From: Celeribacter neptunius
GTDB taxonomy: Bacteria; Pseudomonadota; Alphaproteobacteria; Rhodobacterales; Rhodobacteraceae
NCBI RefSeq assembly: GCF_900113955.1
Contig: NZ_FORH01000001.1
Span: 178,395-242,394 of the forward strand
Direction: 5' to 3'
DNA: 64,000 nucleotides
Position numbers and translations under genes: made by a program. The notes beneath the pieces were generated by a model. That model saw only the letters and a list, made by a program, of their open reading frames with translations. It searched no databases and had not been told where the DNA came from. Positions 1 to 7,980 of the stretch are shown here, in pieces; the first letter of the stretch is position 1, and each line of letters starts with the position of its first letter.

Positions 1-36
1 CTTCGGCTTCGGCTTCGGCTTCGGCTTCGGCTTCGG
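1..36. repeat. Six tandem CTTCGG hexamers coding Glu-Ala repeats
   Basis: Six uninterrupted copies of CTTCGG fill positions 1-36 and probably continue past the window edge. On the minus strand they read GCC GAA in frame, giving an Ala-Glu dipeptide run inside the truncated hypothetical protein. Perfect hexamer arrays of this kind are prone to slippage in units of two residues without breaking the frame. Confidence 0.9.
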
Positions 37-766
37 CGACAGGCGATTCCGGAGTGGTCTCTACGATGTCCTCGACAGTCTCTTCGACGGCGATCTCTTC
101 AACCGCAACCTCAACATCAACCTCGGGCTCGTCTTCGACGTCCATCGGGATCGGTTGCGATGTGGCGGCGAAGCTCATGGCTGCGCCCTGATCTTCGGTC
201 TGATCCTCGGTGAACTCGGCCTGGTTGCGCTGTGCCACGGCGGCGCGGATGCGCTCGAGCTTGTCGGCAATCGAGTTGCCGGCGAGCGGCGCGGCGGCAG
301 CGGCGGTTTCGGCGCGTTTCGGGGCCGTCGGCGTTGCGGTCGTTTGTTCCGGAGCGGCTTTCGCGTCCTGACGCTTCACCTTGGTGACAGGGGCCTTTTT
401 CGGAGCCTCGGTTTCCGGGGTGTCCTGAGTCGCGGGCTGAGCGGCGGCGTGCTGAGCGGGCACATCCTGCGGCGGGGCATCTGTCACCACCGGGGCGGGC
501 TGTTTGTCCTCGTCCAATTGACGCAACACCAGACCGTCGTCCTGCACCCGGGCCTCGACCCGGCGCTGGATCTCCTTTTCGGCGATGGAATGCAGCATCT
601 GCGGGTCCGGGGTCGGCGGTTCCGCCCCGAAATAGCGGTCATCGGCCGCAAGGTCGCGGAAATACTCCGCGATGGATCGCATCGTGGAGAACGGGTCGTC
701 GAACCCTTCCAACGTACAGGAGAAGGTCCCATAAGAGACCGTCAGGATTTTACTGTCACTCACCAT
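1..766 (-). CDS. Conserved Rhodobacterales hypothetical protein, Glu/Ala-rich, 3' end cut by window edge
   Basis: The reading frame opens with ATG at 766 and runs off the left edge, so the C-terminus is missing. The first ~75 residues are compact and look folded (start [20 protein letters not shown]; later [17 protein letters not shown]). The rest becomes Pro/Ala/Glu-rich and low in complexity. At the left edge it enters a Glu-Ala dipeptide run encoded by six CTTCGG units (1-36). The N-terminal block resembles a conserved protein I associate with Rhodobacterales; no function is known to me. No signal peptide or membrane segment is visible in the part present. The acidic, disordered middle suggests a flexible linker, which is inference. 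Confidence 0.75.
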   Translation of the reverse strand, partial: MVSDSKILTVSYGTFSCTLEGFDDPFSTMRSIAEYFRDLAADDRYFGAEPPTPDPQMLHSIAEKEIQRRVEARVQDDGLVLRQLDEDKQPAPVVTDAPPQDVPAQHAAAQPATQDTPETEAPKKAPVTKVKRQDAKAAPEQTTATPTAPKRAETAAAAAPLAGNSIADKLERIRAAVAQRNQAEFTEDQTEDQGAAMSFAATSQPIPMDVEDEPEVDVEVAVEEIAVEETVEDIVETTPESPVAEAEAEAEAEAE

Positions 767-893
767 GCCTTAACTCGCTTTCTCGCCTTGCTCAGCCTCT
801 CTTGTTTACCATGAATTGGTTCGCAAATCGGAACAGAACAAGGATATGGTCGTGATCTTTTCCTGTCCTAAATGTGGCAAAGAGGTTAACAAA

Positions 894-1595
894 ATGCGTA
901 GCGCAGAGATTCAACCCCTTATGATTGTTGAGAAAAATGCGACTTTTCTAGGGGGCGGAAGGGCTTGCCACGAGGATTTGTTGTTGGCGCTCACTTTGGC
1001 ACCGCATCTAGTTGCCGCGGATGGGGCGGCGGGCACTGCACTTTCTTTCGGGCATATGCCGGAACGGGTGATCGGGGATTTCGATTCTCTCACCGATGAC
1101 ATGCGTCGGGTGATTCCCCCGGACCGGCTGTGCCATGTGCCGGAACAGGACAGCACGGATTTCGAGAAATGCCTGACCCGGGTCGAGGCGCCGATGGTGC
1201 TGGCCGTGGGCTTTACCGGCGCGCGGATCGATCACGAGCTGGCGGTCTATGCCGCGCTTACCCGCCTTGCCCATCGGCGCTGTATCGTCCTCGGGGAAGA
1301 GGACATTTGTTTCATCGCCCCGCCGGTGCTCAGCCTGGCGGTCGAACCGGGGCAGCGGGTGTCGCTTTTCCCGATGCGACCGGTGCGCGGGTGCTCCGAG
1401 GGGCTTCACTGGCCGATCGACGGGTTGGATTTCGCGCCCGACAGGCGGATCGGCACCTCGAACACGGCCGATGGTGAAGAGATTCGGCTCAGGTTCGATG
1501 CGCCCGGAATGCTGATGATTCTGCCGCGCCAGATGCTGAGCGCGGATTTGATCCGGCGGCTGATCGACGCGCCGGGCTGGCCGCAGGAGGTCTGA
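894..1595 (+). CDS. Thiamine pyrophosphokinase (thiamine diphosphokinase)
   Basis: This enzyme makes thiamine diphosphate from thiamine and ATP in the cytoplasm. The family signature is present: GDFDSL at residues 61-66, then STDFEK and a GARIDHELA segment, with a C-terminal beta-rich thiamine-binding part. I chose ATG 894 because AAAGAGG lies about 8 bases upstream, giving 233 residues. The frame is open further upstream to a TTG at 816, through a CPKCGK segment that is not typical of the family. ATG 921 (MIVEKNATFLGGG) is the other possible start and lies nearest the usual family start. The gene is convergent with the DMT exporter gene only 7 bases away. Confidence 0.88.
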   Translation: MRSAEIQPLMIVEKNATFLGGGRACHEDLLLALTLAPHLVAADGAAGTALSFGHMPERVIGDFDSLTDDMRRVIPPDRLCHVPEQDSTDFEKCLTRVEAPMVLAVGFTGARIDHELAVYAALTRLAHRRCIVLGEEDICFIAPPVLSLAVEPGQRVSLFPMRPVRGCSEGLHWPIDGLDFAPDRRIGTSNTADGEEIRLRFDAPGMLMILPRQMLSADLIRRLIDAPGWPQEV

Positions 1596-1602
1596 GCGCG
1601 CC

Positions 1603-2550
1603 TCAAAGCGCGGTCGGATCACCGGGCAGGGCGGGTTTGCGCAGGTTCACCCGCTCGCGGTGAATGAGGTAGAGCCCCGCCGCGACGATCACCACGATGC
1701 CGAGCCAGACCATGGGGGCCGGGAAGTCGCCGAAGACGACGAAACCCACGAGGGTGGAAAAGGCCAGTTCGAGATAGGCCAGTGGCGCAAGCGTGGCCGA
1801 GGGCGCCAGCCGGAGCGCCAGGGTCAGCCCCTGATGCGACAGGGTGGCGGCAACGCCGACGCCGGCGAGCCAGAGCCACATGATGCCTTTGGGCATCACC
1901 GGATCGAGCGCACCGCCCAGGATATCGGGGCCGGAGCCGTCGAACAGGAGCAAGAGCGGCAGGGCGACGCTCAGCGCCGCCACGGCGGTGGAGGCCTGAA
2001 GCGCCACCGGTTGATAGCGTCTGAGCGCCCGGGTCACCAACATGTAGCAGGCGAAAAAGAACCCGGCGGCCAGCGGCAGAAGGGCGGCCGGGCCAAAGGC
2101 CAGAAGCCCCGGGCGAACCACGAGCAGCACACCGAGAAAGCCGACGATGGCGGCGATGATCCGGCGCGGTCCGACCTCTTCGCCGAACAGGGCCCAGCCG
2201 AGAAACAGGATGATGAAGGGTTCGACAAAGGTGATCGCCAACGCATCGGCCAGTGGCATGATCGAGACAGCCCAGACAAAGGCGAATGTGGCGGCCAGCG
2301 TCAGAATCCCGCGCAGAAAGATCAGCCCGGCGTCGCGCCAATTGGCAACGAGGTTTTGCCGCAAGACGAGCGCGATCGGCAGCAGCAAAGCCCCCTGCAC
2401 GAGAAAGCGTGCGGCGGTGATCTGGCCCACCGGATGCTCGGAGGCGGCCAGTTTCGCGAAAGCGTCGATCATCGGCGCCACGGCGCAATAGACGAGCATC
2501 ATGCCCATGCCAAAGAGCGGGCGATCCTGGGTGAGGGAAGGTTGCGACAT
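1603..2550 (-). CDS. DMT-superfamily (EamA) transporter
   Basis: This is a 315-residue hydrophobic protein with about ten predicted membrane segments arranged as two EamA repeats, which is the usual DMT exporter size and layout. The first repeat ends near the GEEVGPRR loop and the second carries the VVFGDFPAPMVWLG segment. Such proteins export metabolites or amino acids, but the substrate cannot be read from sequence. It starts at ATG 2550 and converges with the thiamine pyrophosphokinase gene. It is the first of three EamA genes in the window; the three are not obvious recent duplicates. Confidence 0.85.
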   Translation of the reverse strand: MSQPSLTQDRPLFGMGMMLVYCAVAPMIDAFAKLAASEHPVGQITAARFLVQGALLLPIALVLRQNLVANWRDAGLIFLRGILTLAATFAFVWAVSIMPLADALAITFVEPFIILFLGWALFGEEVGPRRIIAAIVGFLGVLLVVRPGLLAFGPAALLPLAAGFFFACYMLVTRALRRYQPVALQASTAVAALSVALPLLLLFDGSGPDILGGALDPVMPKGIMWLWLAGVGVAATLSHQGLTLALRLAPSATLAPLAYLELAFSTLVGFVVFGDFPAPMVWLGIVVIVAAGLYLIHRERVNLRKPALPGDPTAL

Positions 2551-2653
2551 GCGCCTTTGTCGCGGTCCGCTCTGGGGGATGCAAGTCTTGTGGCTGTGCA
2601 GGGATGCGGGGCGCTGTTCGCCTGCGCTCAGCCCGGTCTCATAGCCCTGTCTG

Positions 2654-3022
2654 TTACCCGTCCGGTCGGGTCAGGATATAGAGCGCGCCGGCGCCGATCA
2701 GGGCGGCCTGTAGCCCGAGATAGATCGGCGGCACCGCCAGCAGGAGCGTCGGGATAAAGCTCATCATCATCATCGTGATCGAGATCGCCTTGATCCGCCG
2801 TGGAATCGCCCCGGTTTTTTCCCAGGCGCGGATGCCCGGTCCGAAATGCGCATGATCCAACAGCCATTGCCGCAGGCGCGGCGAGCCCTTGGTGAAGAAG
2901 AATGCCGCCAGAATCAGGAAGATCGTGGTTGGCATCACGGGCAGGAACACACCGATGAACCCCAGCGCGACGCAGAACACGCCGAGGGTCAGGTGGATAT
3001 ATCTGATGATCCGGTCGGTCAT
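2654..3022 (-). CDS. DUF454 (YbaN-like) inner-membrane protein
   Basis: This 122-residue protein has about three to four membrane helices and the family hallmark GVFLPVMPTTIF followed by FFFTKGSPRLRQWLLDH and a GIRAWEKTGAIPRRIK loop. It matches DUF454/YbaN in length and motif order. The biochemical role of the family is unknown; it sits in the inner membrane. I chose ATG 3022 (MTDRIIRYIHLTLG) over a longer open frame to 3193, because homologues start here and the upstream stretch is not protein-like. It lies about 100 bases downstream, on the same strand, of the DMT gene start and is probably separately transcribed. Confidence 0.82.
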   Translation of the reverse strand: MTDRIIRYIHLTLGVFCVALGFIGVFLPVMPTTIFLILAAFFFTKGSPRLRQWLLDHAHFGPGIRAWEKTGAIPRRIKAISITMMMMSFIPTLLLAVPPIYLGLQAALIGAGALYILTRPDG

Positions 3023-3225
3023 GGGGCAAGCCTGACATATCTGTCTCAGGAAAACATCTACGGCAATGTGTCGCCCTGTCCAGAGGGCTTGTCGCAGAGG
3101 GTGTCGCACAGGAGCCGCACAGGGCGCCGGGATTGATTTTCCTGTTCTTCGGATGGGGTTCCGCCTATAAGCCAAGGTACCGATATTGACCATGTTTCTG
3201 CCGAATCTTCGGGGAGGACCCAGCC

Positions 3226-4011
3226 ATGTCCGACACGCTGTCGCCGATCGATACCGCCAAATTCGTCGCCGCGAAAAAAGCGGTGGAATATGTCGAGGAT
3301 GGGATGAAGCTCGGGCTTGGCACCGGCTCGACCGCGGCCTGGATGGTGCGCTGTCTGGGCGAGATGGTGCGCGAGGAAGGGCTCAACATCGTGGGGGTGC
3401 CGACCTCGACCCGCACCGCCGAACTGGCGCGCCAGCAGGGGATCAAGGTGATTTCTCTCGATGAGGCGAAATGGCTCGACCTGACCATCGACGGCGCCGA
3501 CGAGTTCGACCCGGAGCTGAACCTGATCAAGGGCGGCGGCGGGGCGCTTTTGCAGGAAAAGATCGTCGCCACGGCCTCCGATCAGATGATCGTGATCTCG
3601 GATGTCTCGAAACAGGTCGACACGCTCGGGCATTTCCCGCTGCCGGTCGAGGTGATCCCCTTTGGCTGGCAGACCACCAAGGCGCTCGTTGAGGAAACGC
3701 TGGTCGCCATGGATGTGCTGGGGCAGCAGGCGACGCTCCGGATGAATGGCGAGGCCGCCTATGTCACCGATGAGGGCAATCATATCATCGACCTTCATCT
3801 GCAACGCATCGGCAATGCCCGCCAACTTGCCCTGGTGCTCAATCAGATCCCCGGCGTGGTGGAAAACGGACTTTTCATCGATATTTGCGACCGGGTGATC
3901 ATCGGCCACGGTGACGGCCGGGTGACGACCAGGGACATCCTCTCCGGCGAAGAGAGCGAAGATCAGGTCGAATTTGCCGAGAGCGAGAATATTTTCGCCG
4001 ATCTGGGGTGA
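3226..4011 (+). CDS. rpiA: Ribose-5-phosphate isomerase A
   Basis: RpiA interconverts ribose 5-phosphate and ribulose 5-phosphate in the non-oxidative pentose phosphate pathway (and, where present, the Calvin cycle). The 261-residue protein shows the phosphate-binding GTGST (32-36), the DGADE motif (89-93) and KGGGGALLQEK (102-112), which holds the catalytic glutamate. Length is somewhat above the E. coli enzyme because of an acidic C-terminal tail. The start at 3226 is supported by GGGGAGG about 8 bases upstream. The glutathione reductase gene follows on the same strand after a 116-base gap, so the two may be co-transcribed. Confidence 0.95.
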   Translation: MSDTLSPIDTAKFVAAKKAVEYVEDGMKLGLGTGSTAAWMVRCLGEMVREEGLNIVGVPTSTRTAELARQQGIKVISLDEAKWLDLTIDGADEFDPELNLIKGGGGALLQEKIVATASDQMIVISDVSKQVDTLGHFPLPVEVIPFGWQTTKALVEETLVAMDVLGQQATLRMNGEAAYVTDEGNHIIDLHLQRIGNARQLALVLNQIPGVVENGLFIDICDRVIIGHGDGRVTTRDILSGEESEDQVEFAESENIFADLG

Positions 4012-4127
4012 ACCGATCTTCTGGGTGAAAACCGCAAAGGCCCCTGTGCAGATGCCTGAGGGTTTTCCTTTTGCGGCAACTCCCCTACATCTACCGGCGA
4101 CTTAGAATTCTTCCAAAGGCGGAACTT

Positions 4128-5489
4128 ATGGATTTCGACTATGATCTTTTCGTGATCGGTGGTGGCTCGGGCGGCGTGCGGGCGGCGCGTCTGACGGCGG
4201 CGGGCGGCCAGAAGGTGGCGATGGCAGAGGAATACCGCATGGGCGGCACCTGTGTCATTCGCGGCTGTGTGCCGAAAAAACTGATGGTCTTTGCGTCGCA
4301 ATATGCGGCGGCGGCCGATGAGGCGTGGAAATACGGCTGGGACGTCAAGCTCGGCGATTTCAACTGGTCGTCGTTTCAGGACAAGCTGAAAGCGGAACTC
4401 TCCCGGCTCGAGGGCATTTACACCAAGAACGCCGGCAATGCGGGCGTCGAGATCCTGGCGCAGCGCGCCACCGTCAAGGACCCGCACACTGTGGTTCTGG
4501 CCGATGGCAGTGAGAAGACCGCGAAGCATATCCTCATTGCCGTGGGCGGTACCCCCTTCGTGCCGGAGCACACGCCGGGGATCGAACATGCGATCACCTC
4601 GAACGAGATTTTCGACATCCCGGAACTGCCGAAACGCATCCTGATCGTCGGCGGCGGCTATATCGCCTGTGAGTTTGCCTGCATCTTCAACGGGCTCGGG
4701 TCCGAAGTGACGCAGGTCTACCGCGGCGCGCAGATCCTGCGCGGGTTCGACGACGAGGCGCGCGGCCATATCGCCGAACTGATCGAAGGGCAGGGGGTGA
4801 CCCTGCACGTGGGCACCGATATCGAGCGGCTGGAAAAGCGCGACGACGGCATCTGGGTCAAGACCACCGACGGGCGCGAGGCGACCTTTGACGTGGTGCT
4901 CTACGCCACGGGGCGCAAACCCAACACCAAGGGCCTCGGTCTCGAGGAGGCCGGCGTCGCGCTCGGCCGTCATGGCGAGGTCAAGGTGGATGAGTACAGC
5001 CAGACCAACATTCCCTCGATCTTTGCCGTGGGGGACGTGACCGACCGCATCCAGTTGACGCCGGTGGCGATCCGCGAAGCGGTGGCCTTCCACGAGACCG
5101 TGTTCAAGGGCAATCCGATGAAGCCGGACCATGCCAATGTGCCTTCGGCGATCTTCACCCAGCCGGAATATGGCGCGGTCGGGCTGACCGAGGAACAGGC
5201 CCGCGACGAAGGCCCGGTCGAGGTCTATTCCGCCGCCTTCCGGCCGATGCAGAACTCGTTCATCGAAAAGAACGAGCGTGTGATGTTCAAGCTCATCGTC
5301 TGCGCCGATACCCGCAAGGTTCTGGGCTGTCACATCATCGCACCGCATGCCGGCGAGATGATCCAACTCGCGGGCGTGGCGGTGAAAATGGGCGCCACCA
5401 AGGAAGATTTCGATGCCACCGTGGCGGTGCACCCGACCATGGCCGAGGAAATCGTGCTGATGAAAGAGCCGGTGCGGGTTCACGACTGA
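4128..5489 (+). CDS. gor: Glutathione-disulfide reductase
   Basis: This NADPH-dependent flavoenzyme reduces glutathione disulfide. The 453-residue protein has the FAD-binding GGGSGG at 11-16, the redox-active disulfide in GGTCVIRGCVPKK (C42 and C47), a second dinucleotide fold GGGYIACEFA, and the C-terminal catalytic pair H435/E440 in HPTMAEE. All the residues needed for activity are present. ATG 4128 was chosen because AAGGCGGA precedes it and the N-terminus MDFDYDLFVIGGG matches the family; an open frame runs back to 4071. Together with the GST and transhydrogenase genes it points to active glutathione/NADPH metabolism. Confidence 0.95.
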   Translation: MDFDYDLFVIGGGSGGVRAARLTAAGGQKVAMAEEYRMGGTCVIRGCVPKKLMVFASQYAAAADEAWKYGWDVKLGDFNWSSFQDKLKAELSRLEGIYTKNAGNAGVEILAQRATVKDPHTVVLADGSEKTAKHILIAVGGTPFVPEHTPGIEHAITSNEIFDIPELPKRILIVGGGYIACEFACIFNGLGSEVTQVYRGAQILRGFDDEARGHIAELIEGQGVTLHVGTDIERLEKRDDGIWVKTTDGREATFDVVLYATGRKPNTKGLGLEEAGVALGRHGEVKVDEYSQTNIPSIFAVGDVTDRIQLTPVAIREAVAFHETVFKGNPMKPDHANVPSAIFTQPEYGAVGLTEEQARDEGPVEVYSAAFRPMQNSFIEKNERVMFKLIVCADTRKVLGCHIIAPHAGEMIQLAGVAVKMGATKEDFDATVAVHPTMAEEIVLMKEPVRVHD

Positions 5490-5572
5490 GCAAAAAGCCG
5501 GGGGAAAAGCGGGGTGCGACAGTCGCGCACCCTTGAAACTCGGTCCTGGAACGAACAGGTTACACACGAGCC

Positions 5573-5601
5573 TTGACCCGACAGGTGCCGCCTGCCGGGT
5601 C
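5573..5601 (+). promoter_or_regulatory. Imperfect hairpin with TTGACC box ahead of hflK
   Basis: Between gor and hflK, GACCCG.CAGG and CCTG.CGGGTC form a 10-pair stem with one mismatch and a 5-base loop. A TTGACC hexamer overlaps the left arm. No T-run follows, so this is not a standard terminator. It could be an hflK leader structure or a weak gor 3' end; a matching -10 box is not clear. Confidence 0.3.
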
Positions 5602-5630
5602 AGACCCATACGAGAGAGGACTTGACCTTA

Positions 5631-6788
5631 ATGGCCAGCAACAATGGCGGACCCTGGGGGGGAGGCGGTGGCAATCGCCCGACCGGAGGAGACGAACGCG
5701 GAAACGGGCGCGGGGGAGACCGTGACAACAACGGGCGCCGTCCCGGCGACCAGCCGCAAATCCCCGAAATCGACGAGATGCTCAACAAGGGCAACGAGTA
5801 CCTGAAAGTGCTGATGGGCGGCAAAGGCGGCGGCAATGGTCGTTTCGGCGGCCCCGGTGGCGAAGGTCCCGGCGTGTCCAAGGGCATGATCGGACTGGCC
5901 GTTTTGGGCGCAGTTGCGATTTGGGCCTATTCCTCTTTCTATACCGTGAAACCGGAAGAACAGTCGGTCGAACTGTTCCTCGGCGAATTCTACAAAATCG
6001 GTCAGCCGGGTCTGAACTTTGCCCCCTGGCCCCTGGTGTCCTACGAGAAAGTCGTGGTGACCGGTGAGCGGACCGAAACGGTCGGCGGCGTCGGACAGGG
6101 CAACACCGGCATGATGCTGACAACCGACGCCAATATCGTCGACATCGATTTCCAGGTGGTCTGGAACATCAACGACCCGGCGAAATATCTGTTCAATCTG
6201 AGCGATCCGCGCCAGACGGTGCAGGCGGTGTCGGAAGCCTCGATGCGCGAGATCATCGCCGCCTCGACGCTCGCGCCGATCCTCAACCGCGATCGTGGTC
6301 TGATTGCCGACAATGCGATGACCCTGATCCAGTCGACCCTCGACAGCTATGACAGCGGCATCACCGTGATCCGCGTCAACCTCGACAAGGCCGACCCGCC
6401 CGGTGAGGTGATCGACGCCTTCCGCGACGTGCAGGCAGCAGAGCAGGAGCGTGACCGTCTTGAGCGTCAGGCCGACGCCTACGCGAATACCGTGCTCGCA
6501 GGCGCCCGCGGTTCTGCGGCACAGATCCTCGAGGAGGCCGAAGGCTATCGCGCGCAGGTGATCAATGCCGCCGAGGGTGAGGCCAGCCGTTTCACCGCCG
6601 TTCTCGAAGAATATAAAAACGCGCCGGAAGTGACGCGCAAGCGGCTCTATCTCGAAGCGATCGAAGAGGTCTATGGCGGCATGGACAAGATCATTCTCGA
6701 CGACAATGCCGGTGGCGGTCAGGGCGTCGTGCCCTACCTGCCTTTGAATGAACTGAAGAAATCCACCACCACCGAGGGAGCGAACTGA
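5631..6788 (+). CDS. hflK: HflK, SPFH-family subunit of the FtsH modulator complex
   Basis: HflK and HflC form a periplasm-facing SPFH-domain complex that encloses and restrains the FtsH protease. The 385-residue protein has a Gly/Asn/Arg-rich cytoplasmic N-terminus (about 1-80), one membrane helix (about 84-101, MIGLAVLGAVAIWAYSSF), an SPFH/band-7 domain, then a long Ala/Glu/Arg-rich coiled coil. ATG 5631 is favoured over an in-frame TTG at 5622 because GAGAGGA is then 10 bases upstream. Its stop overlaps the hflC start (ATGA at 6786-6790), indicating translational coupling. Confidence 0.94.
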   Translation: MASNNGGPWGGGGGNRPTGGDERGNGRGGDRDNNGRRPGDQPQIPEIDEMLNKGNEYLKVLMGGKGGGNGRFGGPGGEGPGVSKGMIGLAVLGAVAIWAYSSFYTVKPEEQSVELFLGEFYKIGQPGLNFAPWPLVSYEKVVVTGERTETVGGVGQGNTGMMLTTDANIVDIDFQVVWNINDPAKYLFNLSDPRQTVQAVSEASMREIIAASTLAPILNRDRGLIADNAMTLIQSTLDSYDSGITVIRVNLDKADPPGEVIDAFRDVQAAEQERDRLERQADAYANTVLAGARGSAAQILEEAEGYRAQVINAAEGEASRFTAVLEEYKNAPEVTRKRLYLEAIEEVYGGMDKIILDDNAGGGQGVVPYLPLNELKKSTTTEGAN

Positions 6789-7663
6789 TGAAGAAACTTC
6801 CCATTCTTTTCGGCGTCCTGTTCCTCGCCGTGGTGCTGGTGATGTCGTCGCTGTTCATCGTCGACGAGCGCCAGAAAGCGCTTGTTCTGCAATTCGGTCA
6901 GATCAAATCGGTGAAGGAAGACCCGGGTCTCGCCTTCAAGATCCCGTTCATTCAGGAAGTGGTCTATTACGACGACCGTATCCTGTCGCTCGAGACCCCG
7001 GAGATCGAGGTCACGCCGTCGGATGACCGTCGTCTTCTGGTCGATGCTTTCGCCCGCTACCGGATTTCCGATGTGGTGCGGTTCCGCCAGGCCGTGTCCA
7101 CCGGCGGTGTGCGTCTGGCCGAAGATCGTCTCAAAGGCATCCTGAACGCGCAGCTGCGCGAAGTTCTGGGTGCCGATACGGTGACCTCGAACACGATCAT
7201 CTCCGCAGATCGCGGCGATCTCGCGCTGCGTATCCGCGATCAGTCCCGTGCCGAAGCGGCGTCTCTCGGCGTCGATATCGTGGACGTGCGTCTGAAACAG
7301 ACCTTCCTGCCGGATCAGAACCTCGATGCCACCTTTGCCCGGATGCGGGCCGAGCGCGAACGGGAGGCCGCCGATGAGCGGGCCCGTGGTGAAGAGGCCG
7401 CACAGCGCGTGCGGGCACAGGCCGACCGGACCGTGGTCGAACTCGAATCCGACGCCCGCCGTCAGGCCGAGATCACCCGCGGTGAGGCCGATGCGGCGAA
7501 GAACAAGATCTACGCCGATGCCTATGGCGCCGACCCGGATTTCTTCCAGTTCTACCGCTCGCTCGACGCCTATCGTCAGGGTCTCAAGGGCTCCAACACC
7601 ACCATGGTGATGTCGCCGGACAGCGAGTTCTTCGACTACCTGAAATCCGACGCCGGACGCTGA
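6788..7663 (+). CDS. hflC: HflC, SPFH-family partner of HflK
   Basis: This is the 291-residue partner of HflK in the membrane-bound complex that modulates FtsH. It has an N-terminal membrane anchor (about residues 5-23) directly followed by FIVDERQKALVLQFGQI, the start of the band-7/SPFH domain. A charged coiled coil follows (ARMRAEREREAADERARGEE) and a C-terminal FFQFYRSLDAYR segment typical of HflC. The start codon overlaps the hflK stop by one base. A strong terminator lies 40 bases downstream, so hflK-hflC end as a transcription unit before the Do protease gene. Confidence 0.95.
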   Translation: MKKLPILFGVLFLAVVLVMSSLFIVDERQKALVLQFGQIKSVKEDPGLAFKIPFIQEVVYYDDRILSLETPEIEVTPSDDRRLLVDAFARYRISDVVRFRQAVSTGGVRLAEDRLKGILNAQLREVLGADTVTSNTIISADRGDLALRIRDQSRAEAASLGVDIVDVRLKQTFLPDQNLDATFARMRAEREREAADERARGEEAAQRVRAQADRTVVELESDARRQAEITRGEADAAKNKIYADAYGADPDFFQFYRSLDAYRQGLKGSNTTMVMSPDSEFFDYLKSDAGR

Positions 7664-7702
7664 GCGCCACTAGGCGCGCAGAAGCTTTGACGCAGAGTAT
7701 TC

Positions 7703-7737
7703 GACAGGGCCGGGCATCGCACCGGCCCTGTCTTTTT
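7703..7737 (+). terminator. Intrinsic terminator after hflKC
   Basis: A perfect 11-base-pair stem (GACAGGGCCGG / CCGGCCCTGTC) with an 8-base loop is followed by five Ts. It stands 40 bases after the hflC stop and separates hflKC from degP. Confidence 0.93.
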
Positions 7738-7980
7738 GCCGGCATCTGGCCGGCAGCCGGCGGATGTTTTTTCGGCAGTGAGCGCTCTGGCGCGCGGCCG
7801 GAAAATTTCCCCGCCAATGCACCGGGGTTTCTCCTTGTCACACGGCCCTCACATGCTGTTGACTGGATGCGACCGACTTTGAATTGTGCTGGGACGGGCC
7901 TAAATGTAGCCCTGTGGACAGTTGTCAGCGCCAACATGGCCTTTTGCCCAAAGGCGCATCATACGGAGGATTTTGTACCG
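7738..7980 (+). other. Untranslated region upstream of degP
   Basis: Between the hflKC terminator and the degP start are about 240 bases with no convincing gene. The stretch must hold the degP promoter. I see no clear sigma-70 pair, and no sigma-E or sigma-32 consensus that I would defend. The frame is open through this stretch into degP, but the encoded peptide does not look like a protein N-terminus. Confidence 0.5.

Noticed and set aside
155-814. Plus-strand open frame opposite the left-edge gene
   Set aside because: The minus-strand frame has a conserved-looking N-terminus and consistent composition. The plus frame is Gly/Arg-rich without motifs.
816-893. Upstream TTG start for thiamine pyrophosphokinase with a CPKCGK segment
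   Set aside because: There is no ribosome-binding site at the TTG. The family starts near the GGG motif, and ATG 894 has a good site.
3963-5609. Minus-strand open frame opposite gor
   Set aside because: It is antisense to glutathione reductase and a GC artefact.
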